Shown: positions 1 through 11,301 of the stretch, piece after piece
Numbering within the stretch: position 1 is the first letter of the stretch
Layout of the letters: each line of letters begins with the position of its first letter
NCBI GenBank assembly: GCA_965198325.1
Contig: CBDAPE010000017.1
Coordinates: 682,001 to 746,000, forward strand
DNA length: 64,000 nt
Source of the DNA: CBDAPE01 sp965198325
Lineage (GTDB): Bacteria > Pseudomonadota > Alphaproteobacteria > UBA828 > JAPUJA01
Direction: 5' to 3'
Translations under genes and position numbers: made by a program
Notes under the pieces: generated by a model
Database searches by the model: none
What the model was told of the DNA's origin: nothing
The model's input: the letters and a program-made list of their open reading frames with translations, nothing else

Positions 1-310
1 TGCCGATGATGCCGACGGGAACCCGCGGCGACGCGACGGTCAGCGCCAGGAACGGTACAACCAGCGCGAGCGCGGCGGAGACCGCGCAAAAGCGCAGGGC
101 GGCACGGCTCAGGGGCAGGGGCACGCGCCGGACGATCATGATCAACAGCATGACAATTGCGCTCGCCACGCAGTGCCAGAAGATGAACCCGAACGGCGGC
201 ACACCGGTCTCGGTCGTCACCCGGAGCAGGGAGAAATGTGCGGTCGAGGAGACGGCGATGACTACGAGCAGACCCAGCCTTACGCCGAGCGGGGCAATTG
301 CGCCGGTCAC
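1..310 (-). CDS. EamA/DMT-family transporter (partial, 3' end outside window)
   Basis: Fifth member of the tandem EamA cluster, cut by the left window edge so only about 103 N-terminal codons are visible. The GTG start at 310 opens with VTG, matching the MTG/VSQ/ITG openings of the next four genes; no other start lies between it and the in-frame TAG upstream. The visible part contains the same landmarks as its paralogues: a TETGVPPFGFIFWHC segment, a basic RRVPLPLSR loop and a VASPRVPVG segment, interleaved with hydrophobic helices. EamA proteins are inner-membrane drug/metabolite exporters; the substrate here is unknown. The gene is 116 nt downstream of the 427-1377 gene on the same strand, so it probably belongs to the same transcript. 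Confidence 0.75.
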   Translation of the reverse strand, partial: MTGAIAPLGVRLGLLVVIAVSSTAHFSLLRVTTETGVPPFGFIFWHCVASAIVMLLIMIVRRVPLPLSRAALRFCAVSAALALVVPFLALTVASPRVPVGIIG

Positions 311-426
311 AGGGCCGGGTTCGGGTCGGTCGTCCGCATAGCCCTATCCTACGGAAAGAGGATACCCGCGGCGCGATAATTTTGTCCGGGCGCGATGGCC
401 GTCGCGCGCGGCGGCGGATCGCCCTG

Positions 427-1377
427 TCATCGGCTTTCCGAGCGTTGACGGGCACTTTTCATGGTCATGTTGACCAGATAGAGGCTGGCCAGCAACAGCA
501 CGAGCGCGCTCCAGATCCACAAGGAATGGTGCTCGGCGAAGACGACCATGCCGACGGCGATGGTCAGCGGCACGGCGATGAAACTGTAAGCCGAATAGAA
601 CACCGGCCCGGCCAACCGGATGGCCTCGAAGCCGACGATCCAGCCGAACGAATTCATCACGGCCAGTACGGCAACGGGCCACCACAGATCCGTGTTGGGG
701 CCGTCGCCGTCGAGCCACCAGAGGCTGTCTGTCGCGAGCGCCGCGGGCAACAGCATGACCGCTCCCGCCAAGACCAGGCCGAAGGTGAGAACTTGAGAGT
801 CGACGGCGGGCGGCCGGGCGGCTGCGAGGTAGGTGCTCCAGATCGCCTGGCCGATTGGAAGCCCGAGGGTGAGGATCACCCAGGGCACCATGGCGGGCGA
901 GGGCAGGGCGGCCTCGGGCACGACGATCAGCATGAGCCCGGCCACGCCGAGGAGAATCCCGGCGAAGCGCAAGCTGCGAAAGCGCTCGAGCAGCAGGGGC
1001 AGCGCGATGAGATAGGTGAGCGCCGGCTCGATCGTCAGCGACATGCCGAGCACGCCGACGGGAATCCGGGGCGCGGCCATCGCGGTGACCACATAGGGCA
1101 CGACGGCGCCAAACAGACCGGAAACGGCGTAAAAGACCAGATGGCGCCGGCTCAACGGCAGCCGCTTGCGCCGCAGCAGGATGATCGTGCCCGCGATCAC
1201 CGAGGCGCCGGCACATTGCCAGAAGGCGACGCCAAGATAGGGCACGCCGCCTTCGGTCGCGACGCGCATCAGCAGGTACCAGACGGCGGTGAGGCCTGCC
1301 ATGGCGATAATGAGCCCCAAGCGGATCGACAGGGGCGCCGTGTAGGCCGCGGACGAACCGGGGGGTGATTGGCTCAC
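427..1377 (-). CDS. EamA/DMT-family transporter, tandem copy 2
   Basis: A 316-aa inner-membrane transporter with about ten hydrophobic helices, the usual size for a two-EamA-domain (5+5 TM) protein. I place the start at the GTG at 1377, which overlaps the TGA of the upstream paralogue by 4 nt (GTGA) and gives the N-terminus VSQSPPGSSAAYTAP, aligned with the TAYTAP box of the other copies. Conserved landmarks are ATEGGVPYLGVAFWQC, RRKRLPLSRRHLVFYAVSG, ALPLLLERFRSLRFAGILLGVAGL and a C-terminal SLWIWSALVLLLASLYLVN. Members export metabolites or drugs; this copy's substrate cannot be read from sequence. Overlap with its neighbour implies translational coupling. Confidence 0.88.
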   Translation of the reverse strand: MSQSPPGSSAAYTAPLSIRLGLIIAMAGLTAVWYLLMRVATEGGVPYLGVAFWQCAGASVIAGTIILLRRKRLPLSRRHLVFYAVSGLFGAVVPYVVTAMAAPRIPVGVLGMSLTIEPALTYLIALPLLLERFRSLRFAGILLGVAGLMLIVVPEAALPSPAMVPWVILTLGLPIGQAIWSTYLAAARPPAVDSQVLTFGLVLAGAVMLLPAALATDSLWWLDGDGPNTDLWWPVAVLAVMNSFGWIVGFEAIRLAGPVFYSAYSFIAVPLTIAVGMVVFAEHHSLWIWSALVLLLASLYLVNMTMKSARQRSESR

Positions 1378-2318
1378 GGCGTTTCGATCCGGCGCTGGGC
1401 GGCGGCCATGGTCCGGTTGACGAGGTAGAGGCTGGCCAGCAACAGCACCAGAGCGCTCCAAATCCACAAGGAGTGGCGTTCGCCGAAGACGACCATGCCG
1501 ATGGCGACGGTCAGCGGCGTGCCGATCAGGGCATACATCGAGAAGAACACCGGCCCCGCGATCCGCACCGTCTCGAAGCCGGCGATCCAGCCACAGTTGA
1601 CCACCGCGAGCGCAACGAGGGGCCACCAAAGGTCGGGATTGGGACCCGGGCCATCGAACCACCAGATCGTGCGGGTCGCGATGGCGGGCACAAGCAGCAT
1701 AAGCGCGGCCGCTGTGACCAGGCCGAAAGCGAGGACATCGGAACCGACCTCGGGCGGCCGGGCCACGCTGACAAAATTGTTCCACAACGCCTGGCCGAAG
1801 GGCAGCGCCATGGCGAGGAGCACCCAGGGAACCATGGCGGGCGAGGGGAGGGCCGCTTCGGGCAGCAGGATCAGCATGAGGCCCGCGATGCCGAGCAGGA
1901 TGCCAGCGAAGCGGATCGTGCGAAACCGTTCGAGCAGCAGGGGCAGGGCGATCAGGTAGGTGATCGCCGGCTCCAGGGTCAGCCCCAGGCTGAGCACACC
2001 CAGAGGCACCCGGGGAGCGGCAAGAGCGACGCCGATGAAGGGAATTACGGCGCCGAGGAAGCCGGAGACGGCATAAAAGACGAGATGGCGGCGGGAGAGC
2101 GGGACGCGCCGGCGCCGGATCAGCAACAGCAGACCCAGGATCGCGCCGCTGCCGCAGCATTGCCAGAAGACGACGCCCAGATAGGGGATGCCGCCCTCGG
2201 TCGCGACGCGGTTGAAGCTGTACCACGACGCGGTCAGCGCGGCGATCAGCAGGATCAGCGCGAAGCGCAGGACGAACGGCGCGGTGTAGGCGGCCGAGGC
2301 GGACGGTGCGCCGGTCAT
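1374..2318 (-). CDS. EamA/DMT-family transporter, tandem copy 3
   Basis: A 314-aa paralogue of the flanking transporters with the same ten-helix profile and identical short motifs (TEGGIPYLGVVFWQC, HLVFYAVSGFLGAVIP, SPAMVPWVLLAM). Start chosen at the ATG at 2318 (MTGAPSASAAYTAP), which overlaps the TGA of the next upstream copy by ATGA; a longer in-frame extension exists but would sit inside the upstream coding region. It is predicted to be an inner-membrane exporter of the drug/metabolite transporter superfamily, substrate unknown. Copies 2 and 3 resemble each other more than copies 4 and 5 (for example SPAMVPWV rather than SPDMVPWV), suggesting stepwise duplication. Confidence 0.88.
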   Translation of the reverse strand: MTGAPSASAAYTAPFVLRFALILLIAALTASWYSFNRVATEGGIPYLGVVFWQCCGSGAILGLLLLIRRRRVPLSRRHLVFYAVSGFLGAVIPFIGVALAAPRVPLGVLSLGLTLEPAITYLIALPLLLERFRTIRFAGILLGIAGLMLILLPEAALPSPAMVPWVLLAMALPFGQALWNNFVSVARPPEVGSDVLAFGLVTAAALMLLVPAIATRTIWWFDGPGPNPDLWWPLVALAVVNCGWIAGFETVRIAGPVFFSMYALIGTPLTVAIGMVVFGERHSLWIWSALVLLLASLYLVNRTMAAAQRRIETP

Positions 2319-3253
2319 GTGGCTTGCGGCCGGCGCCGGGCACTCGTCATGGTCAGGTTGACGAGGTAGAGGCTGGCCAGAAGCAGGGCGAGCGCGCTCC
2401 AGATCCACACGGAATGGCGCTCGCTAAAGATCACGATGCCCGCGAGCATGGTGAAGGGCACGGCGAAGAAGCTCCAGGTGGAGAAGAACACCGGTCCGGT
2501 GAGTTTGACCGTCTCGAAGGCGAGGACCCAGCCGGAGGAATTGAGCACCGTGAGCGCGAGGACCGCCCACCAGACCTCGCCGCCGGGCTCGTCGAACCAC
2601 CACAGCGCGCCGGTCGCCACGGTGGGGGGCAACAGCATGACGGCGGCGCAGACCAGCATGCCGAAGACGATGGCGCCCGAATCCGTATCCCGCGCGCGGG
2701 CGACGGCGATGTAGTTGCTCCACAGCGCCCAGCCGATCGGCGCGCAGAGCCCGACGATCACCCAGGGCACCATATCGGGCGAGGGCAGGGCGGCCTGGGG
2801 CAGGAGGATGAGCATCAGCCCCGCGATCCCGACCAGGATGCCGAAGAAGCGGATGGTGCGGAATTTTTCGAGCAGCAGGGGCAGGGCGATCAGATAGGTG
2901 ACGGCGGGCTCGATCGCAAGACCCATGCTGAGCACGCCGACGGGCAGGCGGGGCGACGCGAAGGCGACTGACGTGTAGGGGATGGCGGCGCCCAGAAGAC
3001 CGCAGACGCCATAGGTGACGACGTGATCGCGGCTCAGGGGAACCCGCTTGCGCCGGACGAGAAGCAGCACCGCCATGAACACCGCGCCGGCGACGCATTG
3101 GGCGAAGGCGACGCCCATGAACGGTACGCCGCCCTCGGCCGCGATGCGGTTGAGGATGTACCAGCCCATGGAAACCAGGCTCATCAGGACGACCAACGCC
3201 AGGCGCAGCGCGTACGGCGCGGTGTAGGCGGTTGAAGAGGGCGGGCCGGTCAT
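2315..3253 (-). CDS. EamA/DMT-family transporter, tandem copy 4
   Basis: A 312-aa inner-membrane transporter of two EamA repeats. The ATG at 3253 (MTGPPSSTAYTAP) overlaps the stop of the upstream copy as ATGA, the same junction used between copies 3 and 4. Motifs AAEGGVPFMGVAFAQC, RRKRVPLSRDHVVTYGVCGLLG and SPDMVPWVIVGLCAPIGWALWSNYIAVARARDTDS are shared almost word for word with the next upstream copy, so these two are the most recent duplicates of the set. Function beyond export of a small metabolite is not deducible. Confidence 0.88.
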   Translation of the reverse strand: MTGPPSSTAYTAPYALRLALVVLMSLVSMGWYILNRIAAEGGVPFMGVAFAQCVAGAVFMAVLLLVRRKRVPLSRDHVVTYGVCGLLGAAIPYTSVAFASPRLPVGVLSMGLAIEPAVTYLIALPLLLEKFRTIRFFGILVGIAGLMLILLPQAALPSPDMVPWVIVGLCAPIGWALWSNYIAVARARDTDSGAIVFGMLVCAAVMLLPPTVATGALWWFDEPGGEVWWAVLALTVLNSSGWVLAFETVKLTGPVFFSTWSFFAVPFTMLAGIVIFSERHSVWIWSALALLLASLYLVNLTMTSARRRPQAT

Positions 3254-4188
3254 GTGGCTTCCGCCCGGCGCCGGGCGCTCGTCATGGTCAGGTTGACGAA
3301 GTAGAGGCTCGCAAAGAGCAGCGCCAGGGCGCTCCAGATCCACAAGCTATGGCGCTCGTCGAAGAGCACGATGCCCGAAAGCATCGTGAACGGCACACCG
3401 AAGAAGGTCCAGGTGGAATAGAACACAGGCCCGGTGAGCTTGACCGTTTCGAAGCCGAGGACCCAGCCGGTGGAATTCAGCACGACAAGAGCGGCGACCG
3501 CCCACCAGACCTCGCCCCCCGGTCCGTCGAACCACCACAGCGCTCCCGTCGCGGCGGTGGGCGGGAGGAGCATGGCCGCGGCGCAGGCGAGCATCCCGAA
3601 GACGAGGGCGACCGAATCCGTGTCCCGCGCGCGCGCGACGGCGATGTAGTTGTTCCACAGCGCCCAGCCGATCGGCGCGCAAAGCCCGAGGATCACCCAG
3701 GGCACCATGTCGGGCGAGGGCAGGACGGCCTGGGGCAGGAGGATGAGCATCAGCCCCGCGATCCCGACCAGGATGCCGAAGAACCGGATGGTGCGGAAAT
3801 TTTCGAGCAGCAGGGGCAGGGCGACCAGGTAGGTGACCGCCGGCGCGATCGCGAGCCCCATGCTGAGCACGCCGACGGGCAGGTGTGGCGAGGCGAAGGC
3901 GACGGACGTGTTGGGAATAGCGGCGCCGAGCAGACCCGAGATGGCGTAGAAGACGAGGTGATGGTGGCTTACGGGAATGCCCTTTCGCCGGACGACAAGC
4001 AGGAGCGCCATGAACGCCGCCCCGCCCATGCACTGGTAAAAGGCGACGCCCATGAACGGCACACCGCCTTCGGCCGCAAAGCGGTTGAGCGTATACCAGC
4101 CCATCGAATACAGGCCCATCAGGACGATCAAGGCCAAGCGCAGCGCGAACGGCGCGGTGTAGGTGGTTGAAGGGCGCGCGCCGGTAAT
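3250..4188 (-). CDS. EamA/DMT-family transporter, tandem copy 5, apparent ATT start
   Basis: A 312-aa EamA transporter, the same length as the adjacent copy when begun at the ATT codon at 4188 (reading ITGARPSTTYTAP where the paralogue reads MTGPPSSTAYTAP). There is no ATG, GTG or TTG at or near this place in frame; an AGGCGG stretch lies a few bases upstream as ribosome-binding site. The first in-frame ATG downstream (LIVLMGLYSMGW) would delete half of the first helix. Either this is a genuine rare ATT start or the gene has lost its start by point mutation. It begins 11 nt after the stop of the APH-type kinase gene, so the kinase and the transporters form one apparent operon. Confidence 0.82.
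   Translation of the reverse strand: MTGARPSTTYTAPFALRLALIVLMGLYSMGWYTLNRFAAEGGVPFMGVAFYQCMGGAAFMALLLVVRRKGIPVSHHHLVFYAISGLLGAAIPNTSVAFASPHLPVGVLSMGLAIAPAVTYLVALPLLLENFRTIRFFGILVGIAGLMLILLPQAVLPSPDMVPWVILGLCAPIGWALWNNYIAVARARDTDSVALVFGMLACAAAMLLPPTAATGALWWFDGPGGEVWWAVAALVVLNSTGWVLGFETVKLTGPVFYSTWTFFGVPFTMLSGIVLFDERHSLWIWSALALLFASLYFVNLTMTSARRRAEAT
4186..4188 (-). other. Apparent ATT initiation codon of EamA copy 5
   Basis: The codon occupying the start position of this copy is ATT, whereas the three complete sibling genes have ATG or GTG followed by the same TYTAP/AYTAP box. AGGCGG is spaced correctly upstream. ATT is a rare bacterial start, known for infC, so expression may be low. Confidence 0.6.
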
Positions 4189-4199
4189 GACGGGCCGCC

Positions 4200-5219
4200 T
4201 TAGCGGAGATTGGCGAGGAAGGCGCCGTCGAGATAGTCGCGCGCAAGGCGGACCGTGGTCCGGGAATAGGGCACGCCGAGCAGACGGGCGATCTCGGTGC
4301 CTTGATGGGACGCGACCCAGCCGCATGCAATGATACGCCGGACCATGACCAGGGTCGGAATGATTGCGATCTCCTCGGGCGAAAGCTCGCGCACGGTGCG
4401 GTAGCCGTCGATCCAGACCTGGGAGAGTTCGGGCAGGTCGGGCCGGCCCTCGAGCATCGTCACCGCGGAGGCGTAATCGTAGAGATACCAGCCGAAGCCG
4501 CAATCGTCGAAGTCGAGGATCCGGGTCTCGCCGCCCAGCACCAACAGGTTGTCGAGCCGGAGATCGGAGTGGATCAGGCCGTAGCGCTCGGGCGCGTCGC
4601 CGTAGGCCTCGAGCCGGGTTCGAATGAGCTCGACGGCCTCCGCCAGCAGGTCGAGATCGGCGTCGGTCAGACCCGGAGCGTCCCGGTAGGGGCCCCAGTG
4701 GGGGTTCGGCCCGAACGCGCCCTCAAAATCCCAGGAGAAGCGCTCGAAGCCCGCCGGGCGCTGCCAGGCCATCGACTGGAGATGGAAGCGCGCCGCGACC
4801 GCGCCAAGCCGCCGGAAGGGTCCGAGCAGGGCGCTTTCCCTCGGACGCCGCCCCGCGACACGCTCGAAGAGAGCCACGTGGCGGGCCTCGTCCACGCCGG
4901 GATGGTCGACGAACTGGACGAGCTTGCCGTCAATTCCAGGAATCGCCTCGGGCGTAATGATGCCCGTATCGTCGCGGATGGCCTTTGCCCAGGCCAGTTC
5001 GGACTCGACGGCGCGGCGGGTGTGGTAGTCCGTGCGGTGGATGCGCAGAAAGCGGGGCGCGCAACCGGGCGCGTCGACCCGATAGGTCACGTTTTCCGAA
5101 TGATTGACCATCGTGAGCGCACAACCGGCGAGCAGGTCGTAGCGGGCAAGCGCAACCCGGGCGAGCTTGAGTATGCGCCCCAACTGGCCGCGCGTGGTGA
5201 GCTGGTCATAGGGTTTCAT
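4200..5219 (-). CDS. APH-fold phosphotransferase (homoserine-kinase-II-like), copy A
   Basis: A 339-aa soluble kinase of the aminoglycoside phosphotransferase/choline-kinase fold. The catalytic loop is HSDLRLDN at residues 217-224 and the metal-binding motif is DFDDCGF at 236-242; MVNHSENVTYRV near residue 40 is the nucleotide-clamp strand region seen in homoserine kinase type II. It should transfer the ATP gamma-phosphate to a hydroxyl of a small amino-alcohol-like molecule; the substrate is not determinable. The second kinase upstream is a close paralogue with the same MKP(Y/F)D(Q/E)L start. Its position immediately before four EamA transporter genes suggests that phosphorylation and export or import of one class of compound are linked. 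Antibiotic resistance is a less likely reading. Confidence 0.85.
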   Translation of the reverse strand: MKPYDQLTTRGQLGRILKLARVALARYDLLAGCALTMVNHSENVTYRVDAPGCAPRFLRIHRTDYHTRRAVESELAWAKAIRDDTGIITPEAIPGIDGKLVQFVDHPGVDEARHVALFERVAGRRPRESALLGPFRRLGAVAARFHLQSMAWQRPAGFERFSWDFEGAFGPNPHWGPYRDAPGLTDADLDLLAEAVELIRTRLEAYGDAPERYGLIHSDLRLDNLLVLGGETRILDFDDCGFGWYLYDYASAVTMLEGRPDLPELSQVWIDGYRTVRELSPEEIAIIPTLVMVRRIIACGWVASHQGTEIARLLGVPYSRTTVRLARDYLDGAFLANLR

Positions 5220-5295
5220 GGCTGTGATCCGTATCCCCCCGGCCCGGCAAGATGGCGGATCGGGACCCGCAAATCAACCGGGATGGGCGGCTGTT

Positions 5296-6318
5296 TCAGC
5301 GGATGTCGGCGAGGTAGACGCCGTCGAGGTAGGCGCGGGCGAGCGCGACCGAGGCTTCCGAGTAGGGGGCGGCGAGAGTCTTGGCGAGCGGGGTTTCGGA
5401 ATGGGAGGCGATCCAGCCCATCATCATGATGCGCCGGACCATGACGATGGTCGGGATCAACCGGGCGTGCTCTTCGGGCAGATCGCGCACCGTGCGGTAG
5501 CCCTCGACCCAGGCCCGGGTCAGATCGGGCACGTCGGCACGCTCCTCGAGGACGGTGATGGCCGAAGCGAAGTCGTAGAGGAACCAGGAGAACCCGCCGT
5601 CGTCGAAGTCGAGGATGCGGGGCTCGCCGTGCTCGACCAGAAAGTTGTCGAGGCGGAGGTCGGCGTGGATCATGTCGAAACGGTCGGGGCCCTTGCCGAA
5701 CGCATCGAGGCGCCGCCGGATGACCTCGACGGCCCGGTCCAGGAGCCTGCGATCGGCGACGGAAACCCCGGGGGCGTCCTGCCAATGGCCCCAGTTGGGC
5801 TTATCACCCAGCGTGGTTTCGAAATCCCAGGTCTGGCGCTCGAACCAGCCTGGCCGCGTCCAGCTCTGGATGTGGTCGTGGAAGGTCGCCGCGATGGTGC
5901 CGAGACGGCGGAAGGGGCCGAGCAGCTCGACCTCGCTGGGATGGCGCCCCCGGACCTGCTTGAATAGGACGACGCGCCGGGCCACGTCGATGCCCGGGAT
6001 TTCGACGATCTGCAGCTCGTTGCCGTCGAGCCCCGGAATCGCCTCAGGCGTAACGATGTCCGTATCCCGGCGCAACGCCGCCATCCAGGCAAGCTCGGAT
6101 TCGTTGGCCTTGTCGGTGTGATAGCCCGGACGGTGGACGCGCATGAAGCGGCGCTCGCCGGTTTCCGGCAGGTCGACCGCATAGGTTACGTTTTCCGTGT
6201 GGTTGACAATGTGGATGGGGCAGTCCGCGGGCAGGCCGTAATTCGCCAGCGCGGCGACCGCCAGCTTGTGGATCCGGCCCAGCTGGCCGCGCTCGGAGAG
6301 TTCGTCGAAAGGCTTCAT
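5296..6318 (-). CDS. APH-fold phosphotransferase (homoserine-kinase-II-like), copy B
   Basis: A 340-aa paralogue of the downstream kinase. It carries HADLRLDN at residues 218-225 and DFDDGGF at 237-243, plus the NHTENVTYAV segment near 40 and the shared LLGPFRRLG and WIASH blocks. The catalytic Asp and the metal-binding Asp are intact, so it should be an active small-molecule kinase. It starts at the ATG at 6318. It lies 76 nt upstream of copy A on the same strand, and tandem duplication of both the kinase and the transporter in one locus suggests selection for substrate range. The substrate is unknown. Confidence 0.85.
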   Translation of the reverse strand: MKPFDELSERGQLGRIHKLAVAALANYGLPADCPIHIVNHTENVTYAVDLPETGERRFMRVHRPGYHTDKANESELAWMAALRRDTDIVTPEAIPGLDGNELQIVEIPGIDVARRVVLFKQVRGRHPSEVELLGPFRRLGTIAATFHDHIQSWTRPGWFERQTWDFETTLGDKPNWGHWQDAPGVSVADRRLLDRAVEVIRRRLDAFGKGPDRFDMIHADLRLDNFLVEHGEPRILDFDDGGFSWFLYDFASAITVLEERADVPDLTRAWVEGYRTVRDLPEEHARLIPTIVMVRRIMMMGWIASHSETPLAKTLAAPYSEASVALARAYLDGVYLADIR

Positions 6319-6400
6319 CGTGAGTTGCGGGTTCGATGGTGATTACGGCTCCGGAAGATGGCCGAATTCGGGAGTCGAATCAACGGCTTCGGCGCGGCGG

Positions 6401-6787
6401 CTAGTCCGGGGGCTTGCCGTAGTCCGCGGGGGCGTAGTAGCAGATGGTCTCCGAGTGCACGCCCGCCTCGTCGGCCTTGACCAGGCTCATGCCCTCGACC
6501 GGCGTGCCGGCGATCGCCCACCAGAACCAGACGATCACGCTGCCGTCCGCCTGCTCCTTGACGACGATGTCGGAGAGGTCCTCGAAGCGGTCCCAGGGCC
6601 GGCCGCCGCGGAACGCCTCGGCCTCGGCCTTGATATCTTCGACATAGGCCTCGAACGCGGGCATGAGAATTCTGCCGCGATTGGGGTCGTCGAAGTAATA
6701 GTCATCGGCGGCTTCGGCGACGAGAAGCGAGATATCGCCCGTCACCCAGCCCTGCAGATAGCTGTCGATCCGCTCGATCAGGCTCAT
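6401..6787 (-). CDS. SnoaL/NTF2-like protein
   Basis: A 128-aa protein with the alpha-plus-beta barrel signature of the NTF2/SnoaL superfamily: an N-terminal helix (MSLIERIDSYLQGW), an early DDYYFDDPNRG pocket segment, and closing strands SVIVWFWWAIAGTPVEGMSLVKAD. The start at 6787 is preferred over an ATG four codons upstream because GGAGAG is spaced correctly for the downstream codon. Members are small enzymes (isomerases, cyclases, hydrolases) or ligand-binding proteins; no catalytic assignment is possible. It is 82 nt upstream of the kinase pair and may be the first gene of that operon. Confidence 0.75.
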   Translation of the reverse strand: MSLIERIDSYLQGWVTGDISLLVAEAADDYYFDDPNRGRILMPAFEAYVEDIKAEAEAFRGGRPWDRFEDLSDIVVKEQADGSVIVWFWWAIAGTPVEGMSLVKADEAGVHSETICYYAPADYGKPPD

Positions 6788-6813
6788 GGGGCTCTCCATT
6801 TCTGGGGGTGGGG

Positions 6814-8223
6814 CTAGGGATACGGACTGCTTGCGTTGTCGCCGTGGCTCACGGGAACGCGCTGCGGGAGGGTTGCGGCGCCGAGCCAGGCCGCGAGATC
6901 GGCGCGAGCGCGGGCGATCATGCGGGCTTTGCGCTGCTTCTTCTTCACGCGCTCGTCGAGTGGCGGGAAGAGGCCGAAATTCACGTTCATGGGCTGGAAG
7001 GTGTCGGCGTCGCCGCCGCCCGTGATGTGGCCCAGCAGCGCACCCAGCGCGGTGGTGGCTGGTGGCGCCGGGGTTTGCGTGCCGGCGAGTTCGTCGGCGG
7101 CAAAGCGGCCCGCGAGCAGGCCCATGGCGGCACTCTCGACATAGCCCTCGACGCCCGTGAGCTGGCCCGCGAAGCGGATGTGGGGCGCTACCTTGAGCCG
7201 AAGCCCCGGATCCAGCAGGCGGGGGGAATTGAGGAACGCGTTGCGGTGGATGCCGCCGAGCCGGGCGAACGTTGCGTCTTCGAGGCCGGGGATCATGCGG
7301 AAGAGACGGGTCTGTTCGTCGTGCTTCAGCTTGGTCTGGAAGCCCACCATGTTGTAGAGCGTGGCAAGCGCATTGTCCTGGCGGAGCTGGACTACGGCGT
7401 GGGGCTTCTCGGTCGGCGCGTGAGGGTTGGTCAGGCCCACGGGTTTCATGGGACCGAACCGGAGCGTCTCGGGCCCGCGTTCGGCCATCACCTCGATGGG
7501 CAGGCAGGCCTCAAAATAGGGCGTGCCCTCCCAGTCCTTGAAGTCGGTCTTCTCGGCGGCCAGCAGGGCGGCGATGAAGGCCTCGTAGCGGACCTTATCG
7601 AGCGGGCAGTTGATGTAGGCCGCCTTGTCGCCGCCGGGGCCTTCCTTGTCGTAGCGGGACTGGAACCAGGCGGTCCCGAAATCGATGCTCTCCTTGTAGA
7701 CGATGGGTGCGATGGCATCGAAGAAGGCGAGCCCGTCCTCGCCGGTCAGTTGACGGATCGCCTCGGCCAGGTCGGGCGAGGTGAGCGGCCCGGTGGCGAT
7801 AATCGCAGGCCCGACGCCCGGCGGCGGCAGGGCGGGTACCTCCTCGCGCATGACGATGATCAGGGGCTCGGCCTCGATGGCAGCCTGTACCGCGCCCGCG
7901 AAGCCTTCGCGATCGACCGCAAGCGCGCCGCCCGCGGGCACCTGATGCCGGTCGGCGGCCCGCAGGATGAGCGAGCCCAGCGTGCGCATCTCCTCGTGAA
8001 GCAGGCCGACGGCGTTGCTCTCGGCGTCGTCGGAGCGGAACGAGTTGGAGCAGACCAGCTCGGCCAGGGTATCGGTGACGTGAGCCTCGGTCTCCTGCTC
8101 GGGGCGCATTTCGTGGAGCACCACGTTCACGCCCACCCGGGCAAGCTGCCAGGCCGCCTCGCAGCCCGCCAGCCCGCCGCCGACGACGTGGACGATGGTG
8201 GGAGAGGCGGCGGTTTTGGGCAT
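6814..8223 (-). CDS. trmFO: Methylenetetrahydrofolate-tRNA-(uracil-54 C5)-methyltransferase TrmFO
   Basis: A 469-aa flavoprotein that makes 5-methyluridine at position 54 of the tRNA T-loop, using methylene-THF as carbon donor and FADH2/NAD(P)H as reductant. The N-terminus has the dinucleotide fold HVVGGGLAGCEAA (residues 12-24). The two cysteines used for flavin and tRNA chemistry are visible in ELVCSNSFRS (C58) and in YFEACLPIE near residue 230. GMVGFQTKL-type and RFAGQLTGVEGYVES motifs of the GidA/TrmFO superfamily follow. It starts at the ATG 5 nt after the uvrA stop, so the two are co-transcribed. Length matches the family. Confidence 0.95.
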   Translation of the reverse strand: MPKTAASPTIVHVVGGGLAGCEAAWQLARVGVNVVLHEMRPEQETEAHVTDTLAELVCSNSFRSDDAESNAVGLLHEEMRTLGSLILRAADRHQVPAGGALAVDREGFAGAVQAAIEAEPLIIVMREEVPALPPPGVGPAIIATGPLTSPDLAEAIRQLTGEDGLAFFDAIAPIVYKESIDFGTAWFQSRYDKEGPGGDKAAYINCPLDKVRYEAFIAALLAAEKTDFKDWEGTPYFEACLPIEVMAERGPETLRFGPMKPVGLTNPHAPTEKPHAVVQLRQDNALATLYNMVGFQTKLKHDEQTRLFRMIPGLEDATFARLGGIHRNAFLNSPRLLDPGLRLKVAPHIRFAGQLTGVEGYVESAAMGLLAGRFAADELAGTQTPAPPATTALGALLGHITGGGDADTFQPMNVNFGLFPPLDERVKKKQRKARMIARARADLAAWLGAATLPQRVPVSHGDNASSPYP

Positions 8224-8228
8224 CGGCG

Positions 8229-11090
<2,862 letters not shown>

Positions 11091-11301
11091 AGGGTCCATC
11101 CCTCAGGCCGGCAGGGGAACCCACCACTATATACGGGCGGAGCGGAAAATTGCGACCCCGAAAGGCTGCCCGGGGGTGCCTTTTCGGAGCGTACCGGGCG
11201 GCGAGAGCGCCGCCATGTTGCGCCCCTTGTCCGCTTTGGGCTATATGCCCCCTGCCCGTAATCGGTTGGCGCAAAACGAAGAACAGGGACGCTCGGGGGC
11301 C

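Noticed and set aside
298..2369. Long plus-strand frames (298-1368, 1365-2369) opposite the EamA genes
   Set aside because: They are antisense to clear transporter genes, lack family resemblance and are composed of charged low-complexity text typical of high-GC shadow frames.
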